NCBI RefSeq assembly: GCF_030696885.1 | Contig: NZ_JAUYRI010000020.1 | Location: 1 to 64,000, forward strand | Length of the DNA stretch: 64,000 nt | Direction: 5' to 3' | Source of the DNA: Thiobacillus sp. | GTDB taxonomy: Bacteria; Pseudomonadota; Gammaproteobacteria; Burkholderiales; Thiobacillaceae | Part shown: positions 36,327-45,705 of the stretch, one piece after another | How the letters are laid out: each line of letters opens with the position of its first letter | Numbering within the stretch: the stretch's first letter is position 1 | The notes under the pieces: generated by a model | Seen by the model: only the letters and a program-made list of their open reading frames with translations | What the model was told of the DNA's origin: nothing | Database searches by the model: none | Made by a program: the position numbers and the translations under genes

Positions 36327-37076
36327 ATGAAGAAAAACATGTTGTTGGCTTGGGTCACGGGTCTGGTTGCGGTGCTGGGTTTGAGCGTGCCCGCCGCCGC
36401 GTCCGATTACGCCCGTGAAAAGAAATGGGCCGATGAAGTGGTGCCGGGGCTGGTGGTGGGCGATCCGGTCTATCTTCAGACACCGCGCGGGCACCATAAA
36501 TTCCTGACCCTGTTCACCCCCGTGGAGGGCACCGACAAGGCCGCCATTGTCGTGCACGGTCTCGGCATCCACCCCGACTGGGGCATGGTCGGCACCCTGC
36601 GTACCGATCTGGCCGACCGCGGCTTCACCACGTTGTCGATCCAGATGCCGATCCTGGCGGCTGACGCCCGGGGCGAGCAATACCCGCCGACATTTCCCGA
36701 GGCGGCCGAACGCATCGGCGAGGCGGTCGCGTTTCTGAAAGGCAAGGGCTACACGCAGATTGCGATCGTCTCCCACAGCATGGGCTCGCGCATGAGCCTG
36801 GTGTACCTGTCGGGCAAGCCCGACCCTGCGGTCAAGGCGTGGGCCAGTCTGGGCATCTCGGTGGGCGACTACAAGGCCCTGAAGCTGCCGGTGCTGGACC
36901 TGTACGGCGACAACGACCTGCCGCCGGTGCTGGCCAATGCGGGCAAGCGCAAGCAAAGTTTGTCGGCCGCGGGTTCAAAGCAGGTGGTGGTGGCGCGCGC
37001 CGACCACTTTTTCACCGGGCGCGAGGGTGAAATGGTGGCGGCAGTGGCCGACTTCCTGAACGTGACGCTGAAATAA
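36327..37076 (+). CDS. Secreted alpha/beta-hydrolase, DUF3530-like
   Basis: A 249-residue protein with a signal peptide (1-23, ends AAA) and an alpha/beta-hydrolase fold. The nucleophile elbow is SHSMGS, the acid candidate is the Asp of YGDND, and the histidine is ADHFF near the end. An oxyanion-like VVHGLG segment follows the first strands. The substrate is unknown; the family is usually called DUF3530 or dienelactone-hydrolase-like. The ATG at 36327 has GGAG nine bases upstream. It sits between rpfG (divergent) and the YeeE transporter (convergent). Confidence 0.8.
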   Translation: MKKNMLLAWVTGLVAVLGLSVPAAASDYAREKKWADEVVPGLVVGDPVYLQTPRGHHKFLTLFTPVEGTDKAAIVVHGLGIHPDWGMVGTLRTDLADRGFTTLSIQMPILAADARGEQYPPTFPEAAERIGEAVAFLKGKGYTQIAIVSHSMGSRMSLVYLSGKPDPAVKAWASLGISVGDYKALKLPVLDLYGDNDLPPVLANAGKRKQSLSAAGSKQVVVARADHFFTGREGEMVAAVADFLNVTLK

Positions 37077-37099
37077 GCCGGCCGTTTGTCGCAGCCAGC

Positions 37100-37128
37100 A
37101 AAAAGCCCCGCCGAAGCGGGGCTTTTTG
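37100..37128. terminator. Bidirectional terminator
   Basis: An 11-bp stem (AAAAGCCCCGC/GCGGGGCTTTT) with the stable tetraloop CGAA serves the convergent hydrolase and YeeE transporter genes. Confidence 0.92.
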
Positions 37129-37149
37129 CTGGGCGGGTGCCCGGGTTGT

Positions 37150-38412
37150 TTACACCGCCTCCAGCTTGCGCATGCCGGCGGGCAGCAGCTTGAAGTCGAC
37201 CAGCGCGGTGACGAGCGCCTTGAAGAAGGTCGCGTCGGCTTCGTACACCAGCTTGTAGTACTGGATTTTCATGGTAAGGGCGCTGCCGAGTACGATGGCA
37301 AGGAAGGTGAGGATGGAACCCAGCGCCAGCGTCGAGAAGCCGGTGACCGCCTGGCCGATGGTGCAGCCCATCGCCAGCACACCGCCGAAGCCCATCAGCA
37401 CGGCGCCGATGAAATGGTTGCCGAAGTCGCGCCCGGACGCGAACCACTCGATGCGGAAGCTGCGCGAGATCAGCGCCCACAGCAGCGAGCCGAGGATCAC
37501 GCCCGCCAGCGCCATGATGCCGAAAGTGAGCAGGGTGCGGTCGAAGCCGTTGGCGGCGTAGCCCAGCGTCTGGCCCATCGGGTTGATGAAGGTGAAGGAC
37601 TGCGAGGCCAGTGCAGCGGTGGAGGCGGGCTTGACCGCGTCGCTCGGCGCATACAGTTCCCAGTCCTGGGCGTAGGACTGCAGCGTCATCATGTCGCCTT
37701 CGGCGTTGATGTTGATGTTGCTGGTGATGTACCAGGCACCGAGCACCGCGAGGCCGACCACCAGACCGCCGAGGATGTTGTCGAAGCTGCCGCGGAATTC
37801 GGCCGACTTGAACGCCCAGATCAGCAACAGGCCGCCGATGAGGCCTCCCATCACCATGCGGCCGGTGGCGGCGTTGTCGCCAAACAGCATGGCACCGAGA
37901 TCCTGGTTGGTGGATAGCGACACCGAGGTCGGGTTGGTCCACGAGTAGAACAGCGTCGAATACAGGGTCTTGTCGCTGCCGGGGAAGGGGTTGATCATGA
38001 AGTAAGCAATTACCGCGATGATCAGCAGCACCATGACCGACTTGAGGTTGCCGCCGCCGACGCGGATCAGGGTCTTGTTGCCGCACCCGGAGGCGAGCAC
38101 CATGCCGATGCCGAACAGCAGGCCGCCGAGCACGTTTTCGAGCCAGACAAGATTGGTCTGGCGGTAGGGCGGGAAAGTGCTGGTGACGTTCACCATACCG
38201 GCTGCTTCGAGGCCCATCACGCCCAGCACGCCGACGGCAATGGCCAGCACCCAGGCGCGCATGCGGCCGGTATCGCCCATGTTGACCCAGTCGGACACCG
38301 CGCCCATGGTGCAAAAATTGGTTTTGTTGGCCACCGCGCCCAGGATCAGGGCGATGGCAAAGGTCGACCACAGGAAAAACGACTGGGCGCTGGCAAAATC
38401 TTCGTAAATCAT
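37150..38412 (-). CDS. YeeE/YedE-family sulfur-compound transporter
   Basis: A polytopic inner-membrane protein of 420 residues with about ten or more helices, belonging to the YeeE/YedE family that includes the thiosulfate importer TsuA. The conserved cysteine motifs are present: NFCTMGAVSDW near the start, GSGCGNKTLIR-like SGCGNK, and GCTIGQAVTG late in the protein. These cysteines relay sulfur compounds in TsuA. Thiosulfate uptake would suit this organism but is inferred. I chose the ATG at 38412 over an upstream in-frame start that lacks membrane-protein character. Confidence 0.88.
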   Translation of the reverse strand: MIYEDFASAQSFFLWSTFAIALILGAVANKTNFCTMGAVSDWVNMGDTGRMRAWVLAIAVGVLGVMGLEAAGMVNVTSTFPPYRQTNLVWLENVLGGLLFGIGMVLASGCGNKTLIRVGGGNLKSVMVLLIIAVIAYFMINPFPGSDKTLYSTLFYSWTNPTSVSLSTNQDLGAMLFGDNAATGRMVMGGLIGGLLLIWAFKSAEFRGSFDNILGGLVVGLAVLGAWYITSNININAEGDMMTLQSYAQDWELYAPSDAVKPASTAALASQSFTFINPMGQTLGYAANGFDRTLLTFGIMALAGVILGSLLWALISRSFRIEWFASGRDFGNHFIGAVLMGFGGVLAMGCTIGQAVTGFSTLALGSILTFLAIVLGSALTMKIQYYKLVYEADATFFKALVTALVDFKLLPAGMRKLEAV

Positions 38413-38587
38413 GACTGTACTCTCTGGTCTGGGATGGGGAGGCGGCGCCAGGCGCGCGTCCGGAGGAAGCGCGGCATTATAGCGCTTTTCCCTTGAATAA
38501 CAATGGCATGCGTGCGACAGAGACCGGTTCATTCATGCTGTTTACGCATGCGCCGGTTTGTGTTTAGCCGGGGGGGCGGACGCCGGT

Positions 38588-39484
38588 TCAACCCAGCAGG
38601 CGCGTCATCGCTTCGCGGTATTTCTCGCTGGTTTGGGCAACGATTTCCGCGGGCAGTTCCGGTCCCGGCGCCTGTTTGTTCCAGCCGCTGGCTTCGAGCC
38701 AGTCGCGCACGAACTGCTTGTCGAAGCTGGGCGGGTTGCTGCCCGGGCGGTACTGGTCGGCCGGCCAGAAGCGCGACGAATCGGGGGTTAGCGCCTCATC
38801 GATCCACACCAGCCGGCCCTTTTCATCCAGTCCGAATTCGAACTTGGTGTCGGCGATGATGATGCCGCGTGTGAGCGCATACTCTGCAGCAGCCTTGTAC
38901 AGGGCAAGGCTGACGTCGCGCACCTGCTGGGCCAGTTCCATTCCGATCAACCCGGCCATCTGCTCGAACGCAATGTTTTCATCGTGCGCGCCGACCGCTG
39001 CCTTGGTCGATGGCGTGAAGATCGGTACGGGCAGGCGATCGGCCTGTTTCAAGCCGGCGGGCAGCGCGATGCCGCACACCGACTGGCTGGTCTGGTATTC
39101 CTTCCAGCCTGAACCGACCAGATAGCCGCGCACGATCGCCTCGACCGGCAGCGCTTTCAGCTTTTTCACCACGATGGCGCGGCCGATCACCTGGTCGCGC
39201 TCGGTGTCGAGAACGACGGTTTCCGGCGCGATGTCGAGCGCCTGGCTCGGCACGATGGCTTTGAGCTTGTCGAACCAGAAAGCCGACACCTGCGTCAGCA
39301 CTTGGCCCTTGCCGGGAATCGGGGTTGGCATCACGACGTCGAAGGCCGACAGCCGATCGGTGGTCACGATCAAGAGCTTGTCGTCGCCGACGGCATAGAT
39401 GTCGCGCACCTTGCCCTTGTGGACCCGCGGCAGGGAAGCAATGCGCGATTCGAGAAGCGGTTGGCCGGGGCGGGACGCAGACAT
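38588..39484 (-). CDS. purC: SAICAR synthetase PurC (frame open into upstream gene)
   Basis: Phosphoribosylaminoimidazole-succinocarboxamide synthase, an ATP-dependent step of purine biosynthesis. The 298-residue domain starts at an ATG at 39484 and carries the family motifs [32 protein letters not shown] and [10 protein letters not shown]. No stop codon separates it from the upstream AI-2E transporter, which is in the same frame, so one 678-residue fusion is formally possible. A TATAAT box inside the junction, 23 bases before the ATG, suggests that purC has its own promoter, but no ribosome binding site is visible. Confidence 0.9.
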   Translation of the reverse strand: MSASRPGQPLLESRIASLPRVHKGKVRDIYAVGDDKLLIVTTDRLSAFDVVMPTPIPGKGQVLTQVSAFWFDKLKAIVPSQALDIAPETVVLDTERDQVIGRAIVVKKLKALPVEAIVRGYLVGSGWKEYQTSQSVCGIALPAGLKQADRLPVPIFTPSTKAAVGAHDENIAFEQMAGLIGMELAQQVRDVSLALYKAAAEYALTRGIIIADTKFEFGLDEKGRLVWIDEALTPDSSRFWPADQYRPGSNPPSFDKQFVRDWLEASGWNKQAPGPELPAEIVAQTSEKYREAMTRLLG

Positions 39485-40573
39485 GGCGGGATCGGTAGGC
39501 GGAAAAGAGGCGGCATTATAGCCGCCGCGGTAAAGCGTGCTGGTCTCGTACACGCCGCGCAGTTCGCGTAGCGCCACCAGCAGCACCGCCGCCAGCGGCA
39601 CCGCCAGCAGCACGCCGACAAAACCGAACAACTGACCGAATGCGGCCAGCGCGAAGATGACCGCCACCGGATGCAGACCGACCCGTTCACCGACGATGCG
39701 CGGGGTAATCACGTAGCCTTCGAGGAGCTGGCCGACCATGAAAATCCCTGCCACCCAGGCCACCCCGTTCAAGTCGCCAAACTGCAGCAGCGCCACCAGC
39801 AAGGCCAGCGTCAGGCCCAACCCGATTCCGAGAAAAGGCACGAAGGACAGCAGTCCGGTGAGAATGCCGATCGGCAGGGCATAGTCGAGCCCCAGCACCC
39901 ACAGTGCAATGGCGTGATAGAGCGCGAGGAGGGTCATGACCGCCAGCTGCCCGCGCATGAATTCGCCGACCACCGCGTCCATCGAACGTGCGACGCGGGT
40001 GGCGGTCCCCATCCAGGGGCGCGGCACCAGTGCGGCGACGCGCGCCACGATCACGTCCCAGTCCTTCAGCAGATAAAACATCACCACCGGAATCAGCAGC
40101 AGGTTGATCACCAGGCCCAGGACGGCAAGCGCACCGGTTTGCAGGGAGGGCAGCCAGCTGTCGCTGTTTTCAGTGGCCTGTTCGGTCATCCAGCTTTTGA
40201 GCGCATCGAGGTTGGGGGCGATGGTGATGCCCAGGGTCTCTTGCAGCCAGGGCAGGAAGCGGGTTTGCAGCAGGTCGAGGAAGGCCGGAAGGCGCTGGCT
40301 CAGTTCGGCAAACTGGCCTTGAAACAGGGGCAGGGCAATCAGAATCAGGCCAGAAATTGCGAGGCCCGCCAGTACGATCACCGCAACGGTTCCAAAAACG
40401 CGTGACCACCCGTGTGTTTCCAGCCGATCGACCAGCGGATCGAACATGTAGGCCAGCAGGGCGCCGGCGAGGAAGGGGGTGAGGATGGGCCCCAGCAGAT
40501 AAATCAGCCCACCCGCGACGAGCAGGAGGGAGAGCGCGAGCCAGGGCAGGTTGAACGGGCGGGGAGTCGTCAT
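39485..40573 (-). CDS. AI-2E/PerM-family membrane protein, in frame with purC
   Basis: A polytopic inner-membrane protein of the AI-2E (PerM/TqsA) family. About 363 residues from the ATG at 40573 to the purC start: two N-terminal helices, a soluble helical segment, then the conserved C-terminal group ([15 protein letters not shown], and [18 protein letters not shown]). The family usually ends soon after the last helix; here LYRGG continues through a Pro/Ser-rich stretch of about 15 residues into PurC with no stop. The family exports varied small molecules or acts as a sodium/proton antiporter; the function here is unknown. Confidence 0.85.
39507..39512 (-). promoter_or_regulatory. Candidate -10 box for purC inside the fusion junction
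   Basis: On the minus strand TATAAT, embedded in GGCGGC-TATAAT-GCCGCC, lies 23-28 bases upstream of the purC ATG. It is translated as Tyr-Asn in the continuous reading frame. The -35 region is weak. Confidence 0.45.
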
Positions 40574-40579
40574 AGGCGG

Positions 40580-40606
40580 TAAAATACCGCACTTTTTGAT
40601 TCTGGA
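40580..40606 (+). promoter_or_regulatory. purM promoter element and ribosome binding site
   Basis: TAAAAT (40580-40585) is a good -10 box and GGAG (40603-40606) a good ribosome binding site seven bases before the GTG start of purM. The -10 box overlaps the leader of the divergent AI-2E/purC gene. Confidence 0.5.
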
Positions 40607-40613
40607 GCCGGGC

Positions 40614-41642
40614 GTGTCATCCATTTCCTATAAAGATGCCGGGGTCGATATCGACGCGGGCGATGCCCTGGTCGAGCGCATCAAGCCGCTGGCCAAACGC
40701 ACCATGCGCCCCGAAGTGCTGACCGGCATCGGCGGCTTTGGCGCACTGGTCGAGATTTCCAAGAAATTCAAGGAACCGGTGCTGGTGTCCGGCACCGACG
40801 GTGTCGGCACCAAGCTCAAGCTCGCATTCGAGCTGAATCGCCACGACACCGTCGGCATCGACCTCGTCGCGATGAGCGTCAACGACATCCTGGTGCAGGG
40901 CGCCGAGCCGTTGTTCTTCCTCGATTACTTTGCCACCGGCAAGCTCTCGATCGACACCGCCGAAGCCGTGATCACCGGCATTGCCACCGGCTGCGAGCAG
41001 GCGGGCTGTGCGCTGATCGGCGGCGAAACCGCCGAGATGCCCGGCATGTATCCCGACGGCGAATACGATCTGGCCGGCTTTGCGGTCGGCGTGGTCGAGA
41101 AGTCCAAGGTCATCGGTGGCCAGACCATCGCGGCGGGCGATGTGGTGCTGGGGCTGGCGTCTTCCGGCGCGCATTCCAACGGCTATTCGCTGATCCGCAA
41201 GCTGATCGACCTCAGCCATATCGGATTCAAATCCGATTTCCACGGCCGGCCGTTCGCCGACGCCGTGATGGCGCCGACGCGGATCTACGTCAAGCCGCTG
41301 CTGGCGCTGATGGAAAAACTCGACGTCAAAGGCATGGCGCACATCACCGGCGGCGGCATCACCGGCAACCTGCCGCGTTGTTTGCCGGAAGGCCTCGCCG
41401 CACGCGTCGATCAAACCCGCTGGACGCGGCCGCCGCTGTTCGACTGGCTGCAGCAGGTCGGCAACGTCGAGCCGGCCGAAATGCTGCGCACCTTCAACTG
41501 CGGTATCGGCATGTGTGTGGTGGTGGCGGCCAGCGATGCCGCAGCCGCCATCGCGCATCTGCAGGCCAGCGGTGAAACTGTCTGGAAGATCGGCGAAATC
41601 GTCGTGCGTCCCGAGGGCGCTGAGCAGGTGATTTACGCCTAG
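40614..41642 (+). CDS. purM: Phosphoribosylformylglycinamidine cyclo-ligase PurM
   Basis: AIR synthetase, which closes the imidazole ring in purine biosynthesis using ATP. It has 342 residues, with the start [16 protein letters not shown], then [12 protein letters not shown], the motif [14 protein letters not shown] and [12 protein letters not shown], all family hallmarks. The GTG start at 40614 is supported by GGAG seven bases upstream and by homologue length. It is divergent from the PerM/PurC frame and is followed by a 90-bp palindromic repeat and purN on the same strand. Confidence 0.96.
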   Translation: MSSISYKDAGVDIDAGDALVERIKPLAKRTMRPEVLTGIGGFGALVEISKKFKEPVLVSGTDGVGTKLKLAFELNRHDTVGIDLVAMSVNDILVQGAEPLFFLDYFATGKLSIDTAEAVITGIATGCEQAGCALIGGETAEMPGMYPDGEYDLAGFAVGVVEKSKVIGGQTIAAGDVVLGLASSGAHSNGYSLIRKLIDLSHIGFKSDFHGRPFADAVMAPTRIYVKPLLALMEKLDVKGMAHITGGGITGNLPRCLPEGLAARVDQTRWTRPPLFDWLQQVGNVEPAEMLRTFNCGIGMCVVVAASDAAAAIAHLQASGETVWKIGEIVVRPEGAEQVIYA

Positions 41643-41660
41643 AAGTTCTCATCCACGAAT

Positions 41661-41750
41661 GCCGTCATTGCGAGTGCAGCGAAGCAATCCAGAAGGCATG
41701 CTGCCGAGCTTTCTGGATCGCCACGGCGCTGCGCGCCTGACGATGACGGC
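41661..41750. repeat. 90-bp imperfect palindromic element (GTCATTGCGAG type)
   Basis: The left arm (41661-41694, starting GCCGTCATTGCGAG and ending AATCCAGAA) is mirrored by the right arm (41711-41750, TTCTGGATCG ... CGATGACGGC). Related GTCATTGCGAG...AGCGAAGCAATCC elements are dispersed in many bacterial genomes and behave like non-autonomous repeats. As RNA it would fold into a long hairpin between purM and purN. Confidence 0.75.
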
Positions 41751-41762
41751 TTGAACGCTTAA

Positions 41763-42395
41763 ATGACTATTCGCGTTGTCATTCTTTTATCCGGCCGCGG
41801 CAGTAATTTTCAGGCGATAGTCGAGGCGCAGCTGCCGATCGACATCGTCGCCGTCGTCAGCAACCGGCCGCAGGCGGCGGGGCTCGACTACGCGCGCGCG
41901 CGCGGTCTTCACACCGTCGCGCTCGATCACACCGATCACCCCGATCGCGAAGCTTTCGATACCCTGCTGGCCGACGAAATCGAACGCCATCAACCCGATC
42001 TCGTGGTGCTGGCGGGCTACATGCGCATCCTCAGCGCCGCGTTCATCGCGCGCTTCGAGGGCCGCCTGCTGAACATCCACCCCTCCCTGCTGCCCATGTT
42101 CCCGGGTTTGAAAACCCATGAGCGCGCGCTCGCGGAAGGCATCAAGGTCCATGGCTGCACGGTGCACTTCGTCACCGCCCAGCTCGATCACGGTCCCATT
42201 GTCATCCAGGCGGCGGTGCCGGTGCGCACGGACGACACCCCTGCCACGCTGGCAGCCCGCGTGCTGATGCAGGAACACCGCATCTATCCCCAGGCGATTC
42301 GCTGGTTTGCCGAAGGGCGACTGGAAATAAACCGCGGCTGCGTAAACTTGAAGGACGATCCGACGTCACAGTCAGTGTTATCCACTGGAGCGTGA
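41763..42395 (+). CDS. purN: Phosphoribosylglycinamide formyltransferase PurN
   Basis: The 10-formyl-tetrahydrofolate-dependent GAR transformylase of purine biosynthesis, 210 residues. Diagnostic motifs are LLSGRGSNFQAI at the N-terminus, the catalytic region NIHPSLLPMFPGLKTHERAL and HGCTVHFVTAQLDHGPI with its catalytic His and Asp. It is about 10-15 residues longer than E. coli PurN at the C-terminus. It overlaps the leader of the next gene and shares the purM strand. Confidence 0.95.
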   Translation: MTIRVVILLSGRGSNFQAIVEAQLPIDIVAVVSNRPQAAGLDYARARGLHTVALDHTDHPDREAFDTLLADEIERHQPDLVVLAGYMRILSAAFIARFEGRLLNIHPSLLPMFPGLKTHERALAEGIKVHGCTVHFVTAQLDHGPIVIQAAVPVRTDDTPATLAARVLMQEHRIYPQAIRWFAEGRLEINRGCVNLKDDPTSQSVLSTGA

Positions 42396-42397
42396 TC

Positions 42398-43096
42398 ATG
42401 TCAAAAACCCTGCTGTTGGCCTTGAGCCTGCTCGCCGCCACCGTCCAGGCCGCCCCTCCGCAGCATGTGAGCGTCGTCTACGACCTCTACCGCAACGGCC
42501 ACAAGCTCGGCCAGGTGACCGACACCCTGACCCGCGAGGGCAATCGCTACACGCTCGTCAGTGAAACCCGGGCAACCGGCCCGCTGAAGGCCCTGTGGCC
42601 GGGCAGCATCCGCCTTGAAAGCGCCGGTGTCGTGACGCCGCAGGGCCTGCAGCCCGCGCAATTCAAACACGCGCGCAGCGATGCGCCGCACAAGCTGGCA
42701 ACCGCACGCCTCGACTGGAAAGCGCGCACCATTGCCTACCAGTACAAGAGCGAATCGTGGCAGATGAACGGACTGGAAGCGGGCGCGCAGGATCAGTTGT
42801 CGCAGCTTTATCAGTTCATGTTCGCGCCTCGCCTGCCCACCGACTTCGGCCTGCAGGTGGTAAGCGGGCGCGACCTCAAGGACTACCGCTATGTCCGCAC
42901 CGATGGTGGCACGCTGACGACGCCGCTGGGCGCGCTGGCCACGCAGCAGTTTCAGCGCATCACGCAGCAGTCCGACGACAAGGCCGTCACCGTCTGGGTG
43001 GCGCCGGCGCGCGGCAATCTGCCGGTGCAGATTCGGGTGAGCGAAGACGGCGTCACGCTGGAACAGCGCCTGGTGCGCGCCAGCATCAAGGGCTAG
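42398..43096 (+). CDS. Secreted DUF3108 protein (first of a tandem pair)
   Basis: A 232-residue protein with a signal peptide (1-18, ends VQA) and a DUF3108 domain that is predicted to be a beta-barrel-like periplasmic fold. Characteristic pieces are YDLYRNGHKLGQVTDTL, GVVTPQGLQPAQF and the closing PVQIRVSEDG. The function is unknown. DUF3108 genes commonly follow purN in betaproteobacteria. The ATG at 42398 has GGAG seven bases upstream; a GTG at 42392 would overlap the purN stop. Confidence 0.85.
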   Translation: MSKTLLLALSLLAATVQAAPPQHVSVVYDLYRNGHKLGQVTDTLTREGNRYTLVSETRATGPLKALWPGSIRLESAGVVTPQGLQPAQFKHARSDAPHKLATARLDWKARTIAYQYKSESWQMNGLEAGAQDQLSQLYQFMFAPRLPTDFGLQVVSGRDLKDYRYVRTDGGTLTTPLGALATQQFQRITQQSDDKAVTVWVAPARGNLPVQIRVSEDGVTLEQRLVRASIKG

Positions 43097-43112
43097 AAGG
43101 GCCGGGCAGCGC

Positions 43113-44102
43113 GTGCACGACAGACACCTGTGGGGGCTGGCGCTGGCGATCTCGCTGCTGCTGCATGTCGGCCTGCTGCTGGGTGCGCTGAGCTGGAGCC
43201 GGGTGTCGGGGACGCCTGCACCCGTGCCACCGTTGATCGAGGGGCGGCTGGTCGCGGCGCCCGCAGCGAAAACCCCGCCTGCGCAACCGCCGATGCGGCC
43301 CCCCCGTCGCGAACCGCTGCCCGCGATGGCACCCGAGCCCCTTCCCGAAGCGGCCGTGACGGACGAGCTGATCGCGGCGGACCCCGTCAGCGAGATCCCT
43401 GAATCCGTCGCAGAACCCGCTGCCGAGCCCGTTGCGGACACCGCGCTCGAGGCGCCACTACCGGTGTTGAATGCGCTGCCCCCGCGCATCGACATGCGCT
43501 TCCAGGTGCGCTACGGCTTCGCGTCGGGCGAGCAGACGTTGCTGTGGGTCAGCGACGGCACGCATTACACCCTGACCAGCGTGGCGGCAGCCACCGGCCT
43601 GGTCGGTGTGTTCTACAGCGGCCGTTTTGTGCAAACCAGCCGCGGCCGCATCACCCCGCAGGGCCTGCAGCCCGAAGAATTCTGGGACCAGCGCGCCGAC
43701 CGCCGCAGCAGCGCCCGTTTCGATGCAGCCCACAGTCGCTACACGCTGACGCCGGCCAGCGGACCACCGCGTCATTTCGACACGACCGGGGACGATCCGC
43801 AGGATGCGCTCAGTCTGTTTTTCCAGTTTGCGCTGACTGCGCCGCCGACCGAGACCGAGCTGGCGTACACCGTATTCAACGGCCGCAAGCTGCGCAACTA
43901 CGTCTACACCGTGCGCGGCGAGGACATGCTGGAAACCGCACTGGGTACGCTGCGCACGCTGCATCTGGTGCGCCAGCTCGACGGCGACGGCCGTTTTGAA
44001 ATCTGGCTGGCGATCGATCGGCATTACCTGCCGGTGCGAGTGCTGCGCAGCGATGACAAGGGCAATGAGGTGGAACTCAGGGTGCAGTCGATTGCGCCCT
44101 AG
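43113..44102 (+). CDS. Membrane-anchored, proline-rich DUF3108 protein
   Basis: A 329-residue paralogue of the preceding gene. An N-terminal membrane anchor (about 6-28) is followed by a Pro/Ala/Glu-rich periplasmic spacer (about 35-118), reminiscent of TonB-like proteins that span the periplasm. A C-terminal DUF3108 domain follows (about 125-329; MRFQVRYGFASGEQTLLW, GRITPQGLQPEEF, LPVRVLRSDD). The GTG start is 16 bases after the first paralogue. The role is unknown; the architecture suggests an envelope-spanning function. Confidence 0.82.
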   Translation: MHDRHLWGLALAISLLLHVGLLLGALSWSRVSGTPAPVPPLIEGRLVAAPAAKTPPAQPPMRPPRREPLPAMAPEPLPEAAVTDELIAADPVSEIPESVAEPAAEPVADTALEAPLPVLNALPPRIDMRFQVRYGFASGEQTLLWVSDGTHYTLTSVAAATGLVGVFYSGRFVQTSRGRITPQGLQPEEFWDQRADRRSSARFDAAHSRYTLTPASGPPRHFDTTGDDPQDALSLFFQFALTAPPTETELAYTVFNGRKLRNYVYTVRGEDMLETALGTLRTLHLVRQLDGDGRFEIWLAIDRHYLPVRVLRSDDKGNEVELRVQSIAP

Positions 44103-44111
44103 ACGTTGACT

Positions 44112-44579
44112 CTAGCGCGGCAGGCCGTCCACGCGTGCGCCCGGCGCAATGCCGCGCTGACGGAAGGTGCCCTGTTTCACTTCCAGCGCATAGCGAATAT
44201 CGGCGGGAGGGCAGTGCAGGGTCTCGCTGCGCGGCTGCATGTCGGCGAGGCTGACGACGCGGCCCACCGAATCGATGAAGGCAATCGACAGCGGCAGCGG
44301 CGTGTCTTTCATCCAGAAGCAATGACGGTCGGGCTGGCCGAACACAAACAGCATGCCGCCATCGGCGGCAAGGTGGGTGCGGCCCATCAGGCCGCGCTGA
44401 CGCTGTTCAGGCGTGGCGGCCAGTTCGACCTGGAAGGCATGCGGGCCGATATGCAGCGGGAGCAGGGGCGCCATGCCGGCGGCGCTGACCGCGCCGCACA
44501 ACAGGAACAGTGCCCAGGTGAAAACGCTTGTATGAAATGCGTTAAAGCGCCGCCTTATATTTGATGCACTAAAGTGCAT
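44112..44579 (-). CDS. Secreted DUF192 protein
   Basis: A 155-residue protein with an N-terminal signal or anchor segment (about 14-35) and a DUF192 domain (about 40-155). The domain shows the family pattern E-Q-R-Q-R-G-L-M-G-R, GMLFVFGQP, and FWMKDTPLPLSIAFID. The function is unknown; the family is often found as small secreted beta-rich proteins. Its start overlaps the end of purK by 11 bases, so it is co-translated with the purEK operon, probably by chance of position rather than function. Confidence 0.85.
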   Translation of the reverse strand: MHFSASNIRRRFNAFHTSVFTWALFLLCGAVSAAGMAPLLPLHIGPHAFQVELAATPEQRQRGLMGRTHLAADGGMLFVFGQPDRHCFWMKDTPLPLSIAFIDSVGRVVSLADMQPRSETLHCPPADIRYALEVKQGTFRQRGIAPGARVDGLPR

Positions 44580-45705
44580 GACGCATCTGCTCGGCCAGCT
44601 GCAGCGCGGCGTCCAGATCGGCATCGAGCACGTTGAAATGGCCCATCTTGCGGCCCGGTCGCGCGGCTTCCTTGCCATAGAGATGCAACTTGATGTTCGG
44701 GTGCGCGAGCAGCGTGTCCCAGTGCGGCCCACCGTTGTGCCAGCGGTCGCCAAGAATGTTGACCATGGCCACTGGTGACAGCAGGCGGGTGTCGCCCAGC
44801 GGCAGGCCGGCGAGCACGCGCACCTGCTGCTCGAACTGGTCGGTGACGCAGGCGTCGAGCGTGTAGTGGCCGGAGTTGTGCGGACGCGGCGCGATTTCGT
44901 TGACCATCAGCTGGTCACCTGCGATGAAGAATTCGACCGCCATCACGCCGACATAGCCGAGCTTGTTGGCGATGTCGCGCGCCATGTTGCGCGCCTGCTG
45001 CGCCAGACTGTCAGACACGCGGGCAGGTGCGATGGAGACATCGAGAATGCCGCTTTCGTGACGGTTCTCGGCCACCGGAAACAGCGCGCATGCGCCGTCG
45101 TCGCTGCGTGCCAGCACCACCGACACCTCGCGCTCCAGCGTGACAAAGCCTTCAAGCACACAGGGCTGGCTGTCGAATTCGCGGAAGGCAGCGCGCGCTT
45201 CATCGAGGGTGGCGACACGCGCCTGACCCTTGCCGTCGTAGCCGAAGCGCGACACCTTCAGCAATGCCGGCGTGCCAGTCTTCGCCAGTGCGGTATCGAG
45301 GTCGGCCTCGTTGTTGACCAGCGCAAACGGCGCGGTGGCGAAACTGTTGTCGGCGAGCCAGGATTTCTCGTGGCTGCGGTCCTGCACGATGGCGACGGCG
45401 TCGGCGCCGGGCGAAACGCGGCACCAGCCGGCCAGGGCGATCAGGCTGGCGGCCGGCACGTTCTCGAATTCGGTGGTGACGGCGTCGCAGCGTTCGCCGA
45501 GTTGCCGCAACGCGTCGGCGTCGGTGTAGTCGGCCTGCAGGTGGACGTCGGCCATCAGGCCAGCGGGACTGGAAAAATCGGGGTCGAGCACCATCACCTT
45601 GTAGCCCATGGTGCGCGCGGCGATCGTGAACATGCGGCCGAGCTGGCCGCCGCCGAGAATCCCCAGGGTTGCCCCGGGCAAAACGGGCAGCGACTTACTC
45701 GGCAT
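44569..45705 (-). CDS. purK: N5-carboxyaminoimidazole ribonucleotide synthase PurK
   Basis: An ATP-grasp enzyme that carboxylates AIR with bicarbonate, giving the substrate of PurE. It has 378 residues, with [17 protein letters not shown] at the N-terminus, [12 protein letters not shown] as the ATP-grasp lid and [13 protein letters not shown] near the active site. It overlaps purE by 11 bases, the usual purEK coupling. Confidence 0.96.
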   Translation of the reverse strand: MPSKSLPVLPGATLGILGGGQLGRMFTIAARTMGYKVMVLDPDFSSPAGLMADVHLQADYTDADALRQLGERCDAVTTEFENVPAASLIALAGWCRVSPGADAVAIVQDRSHEKSWLADNSFATAPFALVNNEADLDTALAKTGTPALLKVSRFGYDGKGQARVATLDEARAAFREFDSQPCVLEGFVTLEREVSVVLARSDDGACALFPVAENRHESGILDVSIAPARVSDSLAQQARNMARDIANKLGYVGVMAVEFFIAGDQLMVNEIAPRPHNSGHYTLDACVTDQFEQQVRVLAGLPLGDTRLLSPVAMVNILGDRWHNGGPHWDTLLAHPNIKLHLYGKEAARPGRKMGHFNVLDADLDAALQLAEQMRHAL

